DNA from: Rhizophagus irregularis
Lineage: Eukaryota; Glomeromycota; Glomeromycetes; Glomerales; Glomeraceae
NCBI RefSeq assembly: GCF_026210795.1
Contig: NC_089430.1
Location: forward strand, 2,852,001 to 2,916,000
Length of the DNA stretch: 64,000 nt
Direction: 5' to 3'
Of the stretch, positions 10,440 through 22,401 are shown piece after piece. How positions within the stretch are numbered: the first letter of the stretch is position 1; every line of letters starts with the position of its first letter. Both the position numbers and the translations under genes were made by a program. A model generated the notes under the pieces. It made no database searches. It was not told the DNA's origin and saw only the letters and a list, made by a program, of their open reading frames with translations.

Positions 10440-11765
10440 GCAGTCTGAACGCTTTACTGATCCTATTATAGAGCTGACACCTATATAAAAATATGAGAAA
10501 AATTAAAAAAAATAAATTAAAAAAAATAAATTAAAAAAATAAAATATGAAAAATCAAAAAAAAAATAAATTAAAAATATAAATTTCGAATTTTAAATCAA
10601 AACTTACCAGATCAAAGTTCTAAAGTTGAAGGAGGTAACACCTATAAAAAATATGAGAAATTAAAAAAAAAAATAAATTAAAAAAAATAAAAGTTTCAAA
10701 TTTCAAATTGAAACTTACCAGATCAAAGTTTCAAAGCCAAAGGAGGTGACACCTATTAAGAAAAATTAAAAAAAAAATAAATTAAAAAATAATGTTTTGA
10801 ATTTTCAAATTAAAACTTACCATATTAGTATATTCAAGTCCAAAGTCGAAAACTAATATCTACAAAAAAAAAAAAATTAAAAAAAATCAAAAAGAAAAAA
10901 AATATATATGTAAGTTTTGCTTCAAACTTACCAATTCGAAGAAGCTGATATTTAAAAAAAAAATAAAGTTAAATTGAATTTTTTTTCAAAAAAAAAATTT
11001 ACTAAAAAAAATTTTAAAGGAAACTTACCAATTCAAAGCCCAGAGACAAGATGATATCTACAAAAATAAGTTTTGAAGGCGAAGAGCAAAGTCTAAGATT
11101 GCTGGAGAAACTAGGAGGTTTTGGCAAGTTGGTGAAATGCCGAAATAGCGAAACTTTGCCGAAACTATATGAAAGTCTTATTAAAAAGTTGGCAAAACTC
11201 TGGAGAAAAGTGAAACCTGACGAAACTTATTATAAATGCTGAAACTGCTGAAACCTTGCCAAACCTATAATAAAACTATAGTAAAATTTTGGAAAAACTA
11301 ATTGTAGAATTTTGGAGAAGTTTAGGCAGGCGGACACGCAAAGTCAAAGCTGATATATACTAAAAAAAAGAAAAAAAAATTAGTTTAAAAAAAAAATAAA
11401 GTTTTAAAAGAAATAAAACTTATAAAACTTTACCAATTTAAAGTGTAATGTCAAAGCTAATAAATAAGGATCCCAAAATATACATAAAAGGGTCAAGTCA
11501 GAGTTTGCATATAATGAGTCAAAAAAATTATGTAGATCATTCCTTTTATGAATAATCCCAGCCAAAATAATATTTTCTAATTTAGATAATGGCTGAAATT
11601 ATCATAATTCTGGTCCCGAAAGAATACGTATTTTGGACCACTTCTGGACCTCGACCTCTACATATATATTTCGGGTCCCGATAAATACCTAAAAAAAAAA
11701 TTAGTTTTAAAAAAAAATAAAGTTCTGAAAGAAACTTTTAAAACTTTACCAATTCAATACCTAAA
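10440..11765 (-). repeat. Array of about 105-bp repeats, each carrying a micro-exon-like core on the minus strand
   Basis: On the minus strand a pattern of T-rich tract ending in AG, then 11-40 bases, then GTAAGTTT or GTAAAGTTT recurs. Cores lie near 11745, 11445, 11035, 10935, 10840, 10735 and 10625. Examples are CTTCTTCGAATTG between CAG and GTAAGT near 10935, and a 34-base core beginning GTGTCACCTCC near 10735, with a close copy near 10625. Several cores end in TTTGAATTG or TTTGATCTG. Spacing is about 105 bp. Spacers are long A-rich runs on the plus strand. A divergent MITE (11094-11337) splits one unit. Whether any core is spliced into a transcript cannot be told from the sequence. Confidence 0.6.
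11094..11337 (+). mobile_element. hAT-like MITE, copy 4 (old, divergent, 244 bp)
   Basis: Aligned with the copy at 5589, it starts TAAGATTGCTGG in place of TAAGGTTGCTTG and keeps the interior (AGTTGGTGAAATGCCG, GAAACTTTGCCGAAACTATA, AAATGCTGAAACTGCTG). Its right end has decayed to AGGCAGGCGGACAC. The flanking GCAAAGTC (11086-11093 and 11338-11345) is a perfect 8-bp duplication, and the length is exactly 244 bp. This is the oldest-looking insertion of the family here. Confidence 0.75.
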
Positions 11766-11849
11766 AAAAGAAAGAATAATTTTTTTAGAAAGAAAAAAAA
11801 AGTTTATTTTTTTTAAACTTTACAATAAAAAGATTATTTTTCAGTACAC

Positions 11850-12825
11850 AAACCATAATTGGACTAGTCTGATCAGCCAGTTTCAATTTTTTATTTTAGT
11901 CATGGTCTAATTTTGATCGAAGTTTAACATTCGCCAGCCAAAATTAAGTCAAAATATAGTCATTTTATCACATAACCAAATTTTTTTAGCTTTTTTTTTA
12001 GTCTTTATAATTTGTACTATGACTTATATATGAAATAAAAATAAAAACTTTAATGTACATTGAATATTTATTATTAAATGCTGCACATCATGATAAAAAT
12101 TGCATTGATGATGCTCATTAATATTAAATATTACTTGTACATTAAAAATAATGAATATTGCACGTATAAGATTTGCGTATAGTACATATAATGTACATTT
12201 TTTTCATAATTTCCTGATGATAAGTTGTGATTGTATAATACCTGTGCATCATATTTTAGGTAGATTTATACCAGTAAGTTACAAAACCTCAAATTGGCAA
12301 AATGCAAGAAAGTATTTAGCTGTAAATTCAATTAGTAGAAAATACCAATTATAAACTTATAAGTTTTAGACATAAATTTATAATAAATTGAGTAATTGAC
12401 TATAAATTTAGTGTTGATTTTTTCTGAATTTCTGAATTTTAATGACAAATCATATTTTTCAAAAGTTAATTTTGATGACTTTTTTATATCAATTAACCAT
12501 CAATCAAATATGATGATTTTTTGCTGAATTTTTATTGAATTTTTATTGAATTGTCAATTTTCTATAAATCTGAAATACATTTGAATATTGGTAAATTTTA
12601 GGTTGATTTGCCATTTGTCTATTTTTTTTTTTGATTTCAACTAGCATCAATTAGCTGTTAATCAAATATAATGATTTTTTGCTAAATTTTTATCGAATTG
12701 TCTGATTGGCATCAATTAGATATGCTGATTTGTAATGTTAGTCAATTTTGGTCTGATTTTTAGCCAATTTTCCATATGTCTAATTTTTTTGATTTTGATC
12801 AGTGATTTCATGGTAGTATCCCACT
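11850..12825. other. A/T-rich repeat-derived spacer
   Basis: No gene is supported. The stretch holds repeated phrases built around ATCAAATATGATGATTTTTTG (about 12503 and again about 12663) and TTTTTGATTT. This suggests a decayed element, but no clean terminal repeats or target duplication were found. Confidence 0.35.
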
Positions 12826-13560
12826 AATACTAAAAAACTTTAGATTTGAAATACATTAAATTAAATTAAGAAAATGAAATTACTGGTAAAATACTAACTA
12901 AAAAACAGATTATTACTATTTTTAAAGAAAATAATTTAATAAAAGTATTGAAAAATAAAATCTTATTATAAATAATATTTAAAAAAAACTCAAATTTTAA
13001 ATATATTAAATTAAATTAAAAAAATGAAATTACTAGTAAAATACTAATTAAAAAACATATTATTACTATTTTTAAAGAAAATAATTTAATAAAAGTATTG
13101 AAAAATAAAATCTTATTATAAATAATATTAAAAAAAAACTCAAATTTTAAATATATTAAATTAAATTAAGAAAATGAAATTACTAGTAAAATACTAATTA
13201 AAAAACAGATTATTACTATTTTTAAAGAAAATAATTTAACAAAAGTATTGAAAAATAAAATCTTATTATAAATAATACTAAAAAAACTTTAGATCTGAAA
13301 TACATTAAATTAAATTAAAAAAATAAAATTACTAGTAAAATACTAATTAAAAAACAGATTATTACTATTTTTAAATAAAATCTTATCATAAATAATACTA
13401 AAAACTCAGATTTGAAATACATTAGATTAAATTAAGAAAATGAAATTATTAGTAAAATACCAATTAAAAAACAGATTATTACTATTTTTAAAGAAAATAA
13501 TTTAATAAAAGTATTGAAAAATAAAACTTTATCATAAATAATACTAAAAAAAAAAAACTC
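12826..13560. repeat. 150-bp tandem repeat, about five copies
   Basis: The phrase TACTAGTAAAATACTAATTA (or a near match) recurs at about 12881, 13031, 13181, 13330 and 13448, with intervals of 150, 150, 149 and 118 bp. The fourth interval has lost an internal piece of about 30 bp. Units are A/T-only in long stretches and very similar to one another, so the amplification is recent or homogenised. There is no coding content. Confidence 0.9.
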
Positions 13561-15609
13561 AGATCCTGATTTTATTAAATTTATCAAATTTATTAAACAA
13601 TAAAAAAAATTTGAATAATTTTTTTATACATTTCTTTTTACATGTGTTGCTTCTATTATTAATGGAAGATGATGTTTAAAACTTATATAATCATATATAT
13701 AACATCTGGAATGGTTCATTATATTTATAATGGTAAGTATATATATCAAACCACGTGACCTCATACATGTCACGGAGATAATTTCTTGGATGCTAGCCTG
13801 TTTTTCTGTATTTTGAATCATGACAAAATTTTCTTGAAACCGTTCATATTATTACTATTAATTTTTTTTTTTAAAAAAAAAAAATCAATACAACTATCAC
13901 ACAGCATAATACAATTTGGATTCATATGAATTCAGTTATATATTTTTTTACAATTAATTTGTATAGTAACCCTGCTGTACATAGGGGAATACATTTACGG
14001 AAATATATAAATAAATATATATATATTTTTTATTTACCATTTTAACAATTTTTATTGCATTCAGATCTTTTCCAACTATAACTTCAGGTTACTTAAATGC
14101 AAGGAAAATTTTCATATGTAATTTTAAGGACTGATCTATACATACATATATAATAATCTATACGTAAATTGGGTTAAATTGACACGATCTTTTCAGGCCA
14201 GAATTATGTAATGCTAGGACGATATTATCTAAAAAAAAATAAGGAATATATAATAAGGAAGATATTTTAGTCATTCTACATATTTTTATGCATTTACTTA
14301 ACTTTTTTTATGCATATTTTTATCTATCAGTTAAGGGTCTGATAACAAATTTGTAACAATATATATATTTAAATATGATCACTTGATGGAGTCGTATGAT
14401 TTTTGCCTTAAAAAAAAAAAAAAAACTATTAAGGAATGAATATAAAGAAATTTTATTAAATATTTCTGTAACACTCGATGCATTTCCCTTTTGTGTTTCG
14501 AATGTTTCGAATCAAACATAACCAATTTTGTTAAATAAATTATCAGAACATCCGATCTTTTTTTTTATTAATCAAATATCGATAAATATTTCTTTTTAGA
14601 AAAAAAAAAATTATTCTAATAAGGACGAAAATAGATCATTCCGATATATATATATATATATATATAAATTGTTTTATATTGTATATTCCATACTTAATAA
14701 TAAGGACGAAAATAGATCAGTCCGAAAAAAAAATTTTGTTCGGATGCAAAAGAAAAAAAAATAAATAATTTTATTTTAGTCGATAATTCCGACTCCGTTT
14801 TTTCATTTATTGTAAGAAAAAAAAAACTTTAATCATCAAAAGAATTGTTTATTAAGTTCATATTGTTTGTTTTATCATTGTGAATATTTATTTAGTTCTC
14901 TATCTATTAAGGTCTCTATTAAGTACGGCATAAACTTGTACAAAAAAGGGGGTGTCGGGAGTTTATCTTCTTTAAAGTTACCGGCTTTAAACAGAAAATT
15001 TTCCTAAAAAGAATTCATTGTTTTAACATATATATGGATATTTAATGCAACCCTACAAGGTTACACCGCATAAATCTCCTTAGATTTCTGGACTTTGGAT
15101 TCGAATATTTTTATTATGATCCTTCGGATTCCAATCCGGTTTCCCGATTCGGTATTTTATATATCCTGATTTAAAAGAAACCGGATTTATTTCTTGATTA
15201 AAAAAACCTGTATTATACCAACGCATTGGTGTGACAATTGATAAACAGATCCCCCTTGCGAATCACGCAATAAAGACCGACAAAATAATTATGTTTGATG
15301 ATGAATGAAAATGCTACGAGTGATTTTTTTATTTAAAATTTTTGCCATGAAAGGAAAAAAACGTATGATAAGTAAAAAAAATAATAAAAAAAGAAGAAAA
15401 AATGCAAAAAAATATACAATTAATGAAAAAAATTATGAAGAGAGAAAAAAAAAATCTATATACATATTACATATAGAAAAAAGTCAGAATATGATTAAAT
15501 AATAAGAATTTTTTTTTTTAAGAAAAATAATAATAATAATAATAATTATTATAATAATTGTTGTAATAAAATAAAAAAATTAATAGTTGTTATTATATGA
15601 TTAAATAAA
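13561..15609. other. Intergenic region downstream of the kinase gene
   Basis: A/T-rich with simple TA runs (about 14644-14666). One short direct duplication, AAGGACGAAAATAGATCA, occurs at about 14622 and 14702. A lysine/asparagine-rich open stretch at 15305-15502 looks like translated poly-A and is not called. Nothing else is recognised. Confidence 0.5.
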
Positions 15610-17293
15610 TTAAGAAAAACATGACATTTTCTTAAATATTTTTGATATTTTTGATTTAAATTTTTTAATTCCTTTTGATTTTTCGATTTCTTTATTGATT
15701 TTTGCTAATGTTTTTGGTGATATTGGTTCACTATAAAATATATATACAAAAAAAAATTAGTACATTAAATTTTTTTTACAGATCGACCGTAAAAAGATTA
15801 TTTGTATTTACCTTAAATTGGCATCTTGATATTTAGGTTCCGGAGGTACTAATGATAATGGTTTCTCATTGTCATTTTGACTGTGTGATGATTGTAATTG
15901 TGATGATGATAATGAAGGTGGGTGAAGGTTATCATGAGATTTCCTTGATTCTTCAGATGAAGCTCTTATGTCTAAAAAATAAATAAATAAATAAATAAAT
16001 CAATCTTGAACAATTAGGTGTTATATATAAATTTGAATGATAATTACCAGCAATAACAATACTATTACTTAAAGATTTCCCAGTGATAACGGGTTCATCA
16101 TATAAGAAACCTTCTATTTGTTCACAAACTTGTTCAATACTTGGTCTCATGTCTGGTTCATGATCCCAACATTGTTGATATAATTGAACATATTCTTCAG
16201 GAGTATTTGGTACAGGTTGTTCACGAGTTTTTCTAACCATTATAGCCATTGTAAGTAAAACTTGATTTCCATTACCAAACGGAGTATCATGAAATGGTGA
16301 TTTACAACTTGATAATTCCCACATTAGTACACCAAAACTGTAAATATCTGAACGTTTATCAGGTTTATGTTTCATATCTCCCATAACTTGTGGGTCAACA
16401 AATGGTATCGTTGAAAGCACATCACTATTTAAAGTTGAAGAAGAAGATGTTTCGTCATCATCAAAACCAAATAATCTTGGATCCCTTATAAGTGCTTTAC
16501 CATCTTCAATAAAAACATTTAATTCATGCTACAAGATAAAATTTAATTTGATTAGGGACATGGGACAAGCTATGCAATAAAAAATGAAACCTTCATGGGA
16601 AAGATACTAACCAAATCTCCATGAGCAATTCCTGCTTTATGTAAATGTCTTATTCCATATGCAATATCTTTAGCTAAATTAAATTTCTTTGGCCAATCCA
16701 AATCTTTATGTTGTGACAAATATTCTTTTAAAGTACCATCTTTAGGATGTTGTATTACAAGAACGGCATTTTTTTCTGATGAATCTATATAGATAATAAT
16801 AATTAATTTATAATGTTTAAGGAATTACGCTTCGTTGAAGATAAAACTTTTGATTTGTACCTTCGGTTACTCCAAGTAATTGTATTATATTCTCACAATT
16901 CATGTTCGATTTAGAGCGACGAATCTAATATATTAGTTAACAATGGTCAATATATATGTATTTAATCATTAAGAAAGTTAATTAAGTTAGTTTAGTTACC
17001 TCTTCAGTTAATTTCTTATGATGGTCTTCAATACTATAACCAGGAACAGATCTTAAAATAACAGGTCTTGAATTTTTTTTCCAGGTAGCCTTTCTTACAT
17101 TATCACCATATAAATCACTTCTAAATTCGTGAATATCACTAAATTCGTTGAAATTAACGAATTCTATATCCATTTTGTTTGCAATTTCTTCAATCGCTTT
17201 AGAATGTGATTGTTGTGATTTTAATAATAAATCGTTGTGTTTCATTAATAATAAACTTGAGATATTTGAGGATGCATTGATTACTTCCGTCAT
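15610..17293 (-). CDS. Protein kinase-like protein, probable pseudokinase (6 exons, 430 aa)
   Basis: Exons on the minus strand are 17293-17000, 16924-16861, 16784-16612, 16528-16048, 15971-15812 and 15730-15610. All introns are GT...AG and phases join exactly (1293 nt with the stop). A helical N-terminus (1-50) precedes a tyrosine-kinase-like kinase domain (about 55-320). Conserved features are HGDLHELN (174-181), KRSDIYSFGVLMWEL (236-249) and CWDHEPDMRPS (297-307). Key residues are altered. The glycine loop is degenerate (EFRSDLYGDNVRKATW), the beta-3 lysine is Arg81 (VILR for VALK), HRD is HGD (D176 kept), and DFG is DPR (D193 kept). The tail (321-430) is Ser/His-rich, then lysine-rich. The family normally phosphorylates Ser/Thr or Tyr. 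This member is more likely a scaffold or a very weak enzyme, which is inference. No transcript evidence is available. Confidence 0.88.
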
Positions 17294-20040
17294 TTTTAAT
17301 GAATCAAAAAAAAAAATTTTGGTTGTTTATAAAAAGGTTTTTTATTTTTTTCAGAAAATTTCAGGATTTCTTTTTTTAAATAGAATTTTTTCTTTTTTTT
17401 AAAAAAAAAATAAAAAATGAATAAATATTTTGGAAAAAAATTGAGGAATCAACAAAAAAAAAGGAGTATATTTTTTTTTTTTTTTTAGGAGGATTTATAA
17501 AATCTTTTCCAGTTTATATAAAAAAAATTTAATTAAAAAAAATGGCGATTAACAAGAAAAGATCCCCTTTTTATTAATATCAAAAGTAATACAAGAAATA
17601 TTTACATCACACAATACAAGTTTTTATTGTAAATGATAATATATAACGAGTATACAACAAGATTATAAACTTGATGGTATTACATATTACATCAAATTAT
17701 ACATGTGACTCAAACTATTTTTAAAGTCACTTAAACAACTAATTTAATTCAATATCAATTAATTTAAATTACTCCGGGAATCTTCACTTTGTTTATGATG
17801 GTTTGTATAAATTATTTTTGATTTTCTAATATTAATGCATATAATGATGATGCATAACATGTACTGTATATAAACAGATAATTGACAGGTGAGATATATA
17901 AAAAGTTCTAACCAACTAAATTAATTACCTGATTGAAACAAGAAATTGGTAAGACTTACCGGATTTTACATTTTATTCCGCACTATCATTTGAAAATACC
18001 GTTTGTACTTACCCGAAGCTTCCATTATTTCATATTTCGATTGTTTTATTAAAGAAAAAACTTGATTTCAAAGAAACTTTAATGGATTCTTCACGGGATA
18101 ATGATTATAATCTTTTGGGAATAATCAAGAGGAAGAAAATATATTATCCTTCAGCCTTCTTTAATAGAATTCTCTGATGCTAACTTTATTTTTATCCAAG
18201 TTGATCAAATTTCTTTAGTTACTGTATAATTTTCAATATTTTTTTTTTTTTTGATTTTCACTTGCATACATTTACATAATTATATGTTTAATTGTTTTGA
18301 TTATGAAGTCTTATTATTTGTTTGTGAATAATTTTCTCCAGAATTTTTTATTTCTCCGCAAAATTATCATTTTTTATCTTTTTGGTAATTTTTTGTAATT
18401 CTCAATTTTTTTTTTTTAAATTACAAGTTTCCTTTTTTTTAAAAAAAACAAAATCAGGAGATTTTTTTTTTATAAAAAACATCTTAGAAAAGAAATTTCT
18501 CTTTTTTTTCAGTAGATCTTTCATTATAATAAATATTATAATATCGTTTTTTTTTTTTTGAATAAAAATCAATAAGGTAAATTAGATGATTTCATTTTTC
18601 TAAAACTTTCTTTAATTAATTAGAAAAAAAAAAAAAAAATTTTTTTTTTTTTTTTCTTGAATAATAAGTTTGATTGTTTCGATAATCCTGTTCTCACTTT
18701 TTTTTTTCACATTATTAAGACAAATATAGTGAAATTGATTGTCGCTCGAGGTTTAATACTATAAATTATTTTTTTTTAAGTAATCTAAAATGAATGAATT
18801 TAAATTTGTAAATCATCTCATGACAATGCATATTATAATAAGAAGAAACAAAGAATATCAAAAAAAAAAAGTTCGAAGATGTGTGAAACGTGAGATGGAG
18901 AAGAGGGACAATGTATTATGTGGGGAGTATTTTTGTTTGTGTGGAGTTCAAAGCACGTTCAGTATGCAAAAATAGAGTGGAGTCTGATGCCTATGCGTTT
19001 ACAACATTAAAAAAAATAACATTAAAAAAAAAAATTTTTTTTTAAGGTTGGTGACTTATCACAATAATCACAATCTCTAAAAGATTTTTAAAAAAATGGT
19101 TTATATTGTTTAAAATCATAAACAAAGAAAAAAAAAATTAAAAAAAAAAACTTTAATTAAATAAATCCAAATTGAAACAAGTTAATGATAAAAAAGATTT
19201 TTTTTTGATTTTTTTTTTGATTTTGATTTTAATAGATTTTAATAGATTTTAATAGATTTTTGATTTAAAATGAAAATAATACTATTATTATTATTATTAT
19301 TAAACTGATAATAAATGATAAAATGAATCATCCTCTCTAATTCATATATTTCCTCCGTACATTAAAAATAATGCAGGTTATTGTGTAACTAACTTACGTT
19401 ATAGGTTTATCAAACCGTCCGTAAAGTAAAAAAATATGTTTATTCAAATACGTTCTGAATTTTGATTGGTTTTTGTTTTTCTTCAATTAATCAATCAACG
19501 GATAATTTTTTTTTCCTTTTTCCTTTTTTCTTATTTGAAGTACGGTTAATAAATTTCCGAAATCTGTTCATGAAATATATACATATATTTTTTACAATAA
19601 AATAAGTATTGATTTTTTTTTTTGAAACCATTTTTTTAATAATGAAATGAAATAATTAATTACAATACAAATATTTAATGTAACTTTTTAATACAAAATA
19701 TATCAGAAATGTTTTTTTTCAATAAAAATAAAATGAAAATATGTCAAATGTTTTTTTTTAAAATAAAAATAAAATGAAAATATATCAGAAATGTTTTTTT
19801 AAAAAATAAAAATAAAATGAAATGAAATTTAATAATAATTACAAAATATTTTTTTAAAAAAAATGAATGTTCATACCACGCAACTAATGATATAAATTAT
19901 TTATTCATAGAAAGAAGATCAAAAATATAAACGAACATTCTTTTATACCAAATTCCCAATCTCTCCATATAAAAATTTTAACCTTTAACCGTAAAAGTAA
20001 TTCTCCTCCCATATGAAATCATCGACCCGCGATATATTTA
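17294..20040. other. Intergenic region upstream of the kinase gene
   Basis: Long poly-T and poly-A runs occur immediately upstream of the kinase start (17300-17540) and near 18230-18660. A/T-rich direct repeats such as ATAAAAATAAAATGAAA lie near 19720-19820. No gene is supported. Short open stretches at 18079-18174 and 18790-18975 lack any family resemblance. The T-rich tract next to the ATG may contain the promoter, but no specific site can be named. Confidence 0.4.
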
Positions 20041-20274
20041 TTATAATGTAATAATCATACTATTTCCGATCATCGTCAAAACCTTTGGATCGTTATTAAT
20101 TTCACCATTAAACGCTTCATTTCCTAAATCCCATAAACATCCTCCAACAAAATAAACAGTAACAACGGTTAAACAAAAAGCCCATAGGATATTAAAAATT
20201 AAAAATAAACCTGCCAAAAAGAAATTGAAATTTAAATGTTTGATTGATGTTGATAATACCAAAAACAAATTCAT
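20041..20274 (-). CDS. Small predicted membrane protein (77 aa)
   Basis: A single open frame starts at 20274 and ends with TAA at 20043-20041. After a short N-terminus (MNLFLVLSTSIKHLN) comes one long hydrophobic stretch (about residues 17-46, FNFFLAGLFLIFNILWAFCL onward to VYFVGG). A more polar end follows (DLGNEAFNGEINNDPKVLTM, then IGNSMIITL). One membrane-spanning segment with a soluble C-terminus is the simplest reading. The balanced amino-acid composition in an A/T-rich setting argues against a chance ORF. No family is recognised, and it could be the last exon of a larger gene. Confidence 0.45.
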   Translation of the reverse strand: MNLFLVLSTSIKHLNFNFFLAGLFLIFNILWAFCLTVVTVYFVGGCLWDLGNEAFNGEINNDPKVLTMIGNSMIITL

Positions 20275-22197
20275 TTTAAAATGAAAATTTATATCGAATG
20301 GGTAAAAAAAAGTTATTCGTATAATATATATATAATTATTATATATATTATATATTATATATTATATTACATATATAATTATATATATTATTATATATAT
20401 TATTATTATTATTATTTAAATAATAAATAATAAATTTTTTTGCGTTTTTAAATAAAATTTAAATTTGATTCTTTTTCTTTCTTTTCGTTCCTTTTTATTT
20501 CATTTCTAGAAATCAGAATATAAAAGGATCATTCTTATATTAAATTATTTTCATAATTATCTGAACATATTATATTAAAATTTTGGTTCATTGAAGACAA
20601 AAGTAGAATGAAAAATAAGAAGAAACCAAAAAAAATGAATTTTATCGGTTAAAACGGATAATACCCTTAAATAATAAATTTTAATTTAAATTTTAAATTT
20701 CTTTAAGAACCAAAAAATGTAACAAATAATAAAAACCTTATAAATCACAAGACCACTTTGGTAATTTATCACCGCATAATTCATATTCTTTCAATTTATT
20801 ATAATTCATAATTTATATTATGCAAATATGTGACAAATAATATATGAGGTTTAATTTTTTTTCCTTATCGATTAAAGTGATAATAATAATAATAATTATT
20901 ATTATTACGGAAATCACTTATTTTGATTGATTTTGATTGATTTTTAGTCAACAAAGGATTATTGAATGAATTGATTTATTATGTAAAAAAAATATGAACG
21001 AATAGAATCAATTTTATAATCAATAAATATTATGACAAATCCATTTTTTTTTTATCGGTATATATTTTTTTCGAACATCGAATAATCGGTTGAAATGAAT
21101 AATTTGGTTGAAATTCATAAAAATAATATATATTTATTTAGTCAAAGTATACCACTTTTACTTTTTTTGAAACTGCAACACAGTGAGAAAAAATATTCCA
21201 TTGTTTTTGAATGTGTTCCCAAAACATTCAAAATTTTATCTTAATATTTGGAAATTGTTATCCTTAATTTGGGTTTAAACTTTTGGTGCCCATTTTTTTC
21301 TTATTCGGAAATTGGTTCTAAATCTTAAAAATATTTTTGGATGTTGTTATCACTTTTAAGAAATATATCAAAATTTTTTGGTAATTTTCTCACCCATGAA
21401 CATTTTTTTTTTAATCATCAGTTACCATCGGTTAAACGACGACCCTGTCCTGAAATCATTTATAATCACAATGAACCGGTAAAATATATTTACCTATGAA
21501 AATAAATAATGACTTAATGAATTAAATAATGACTTTCAAAGTATAATATAATACCCGATTTTTACGTTGTACTGCAACTGGCTCAATTTTGTTTAACGAT
21601 GCAATTATTATAATAATTAAATAATACTGTATGCTGATACTTATCCAATCATTAATAATAACTCTATAAATACTTACCTTTTATATTATTACATACATTT
21701 CATGTAATAATGACTGATGTTATCTATCGAATAAAATTATTTGGAAAATATTTGCGTTATTTTTGCGTTATTTTTGAGTTATTTAGAATGGGGTTTTTTC
21801 ATATTTTTTCATATTTTATTCGGGAATTACTATTTTAATATTTTAACAATGGAAATTTTTTAAGCTCAAATTTAGGTGCATATTTAGGTGAAGAAGAAAT
21901 GGTACAACTGTGTCGCTTATGCTGAGATATCATTTATTGTCCCTCATACTTTGAAAAGGAGAACTCGACGGGCATTTGGTCTGTGATGTTATAGAGACTT
22001 TCCTTATGGCTTGTTTTAATAAGTGGGTACGTCATGAAATCACATGTCATTATTTATCATTTTCTCTTTACATTTCATTTTCGATGATACAATTGAGAAG
22101 CAATAGAAAATAATAACAAGAGAGGGTTTTCATTTTAAAATTTTAAATAATGAAGGAACAAAAAGACTAATTGAAAATTGTTTTTTTTTTAGAATGT
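20275..22197. other. Intergenic, A/T-rich
   Basis: Contains TA/TTA microsatellites (about 20320-20420 and 20880-20905) and poly-A/T runs. The stretch 21480-22140 is less simple but shows no open frame or known motif. No gene is supported. Confidence 0.4.
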
Positions 22198-22401
22198 TTG
22201 GCTACATTGACAATCGATGATTTAAGTCAAATGGAATCAATTCATCCAATTAAATATATACCATACAATAATTTACGAATATTAAATATATGACTAAAGG
22301 TGGATTTAGCAAAATTCTTAAGAAAGAACTACGATCATTTGATAAAAACAATAAAAGGATAAGGGGATCAAATTATGTGATACTTAAAAATTGGAAATGC
22401 T
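22198..22401 (+). pseudogene. Protein kinase N-lobe fragment
   Basis: The plus strand reads LATLTIDDLSQMESIHPIKY and IPYNNLR, then after a one-base shift near 22285 NIKYMTKGGFSKILKKELRS, FDKNNKRIRGSNYVILKNW. KGGFSKILK matches the glycine-rich loop and VILK the beta-3 lysine motif of tyrosine-kinase-like kinases expanded in Rhizophagus. In those proteins this segment is usually introduced by an IPYxxF/L phrase. A donor-like GTAAGTGAT follows at 22402. No catalytic loop or later domain is found in the next 1.5 kb, so only the first part of a kinase gene remains. Confidence 0.6.

Noticed and set aside
11051-11242. 63-codon plus-strand ORF
   Set aside because: It lies mostly inside the divergent 244-bp MITE, which has no coding function in other copies.
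12151-12354. 67-codon plus-strand ORF
   Set aside because: No similarity to any family, lies in repeat-derived A/T-rich DNA, and has no splice context.
15305-15502. 65-codon plus-strand ORF
   Set aside because: Lys/Asn/Ile-rich translation of A-rich DNA. No motif, and it sits in the 3' flank of the kinase gene.
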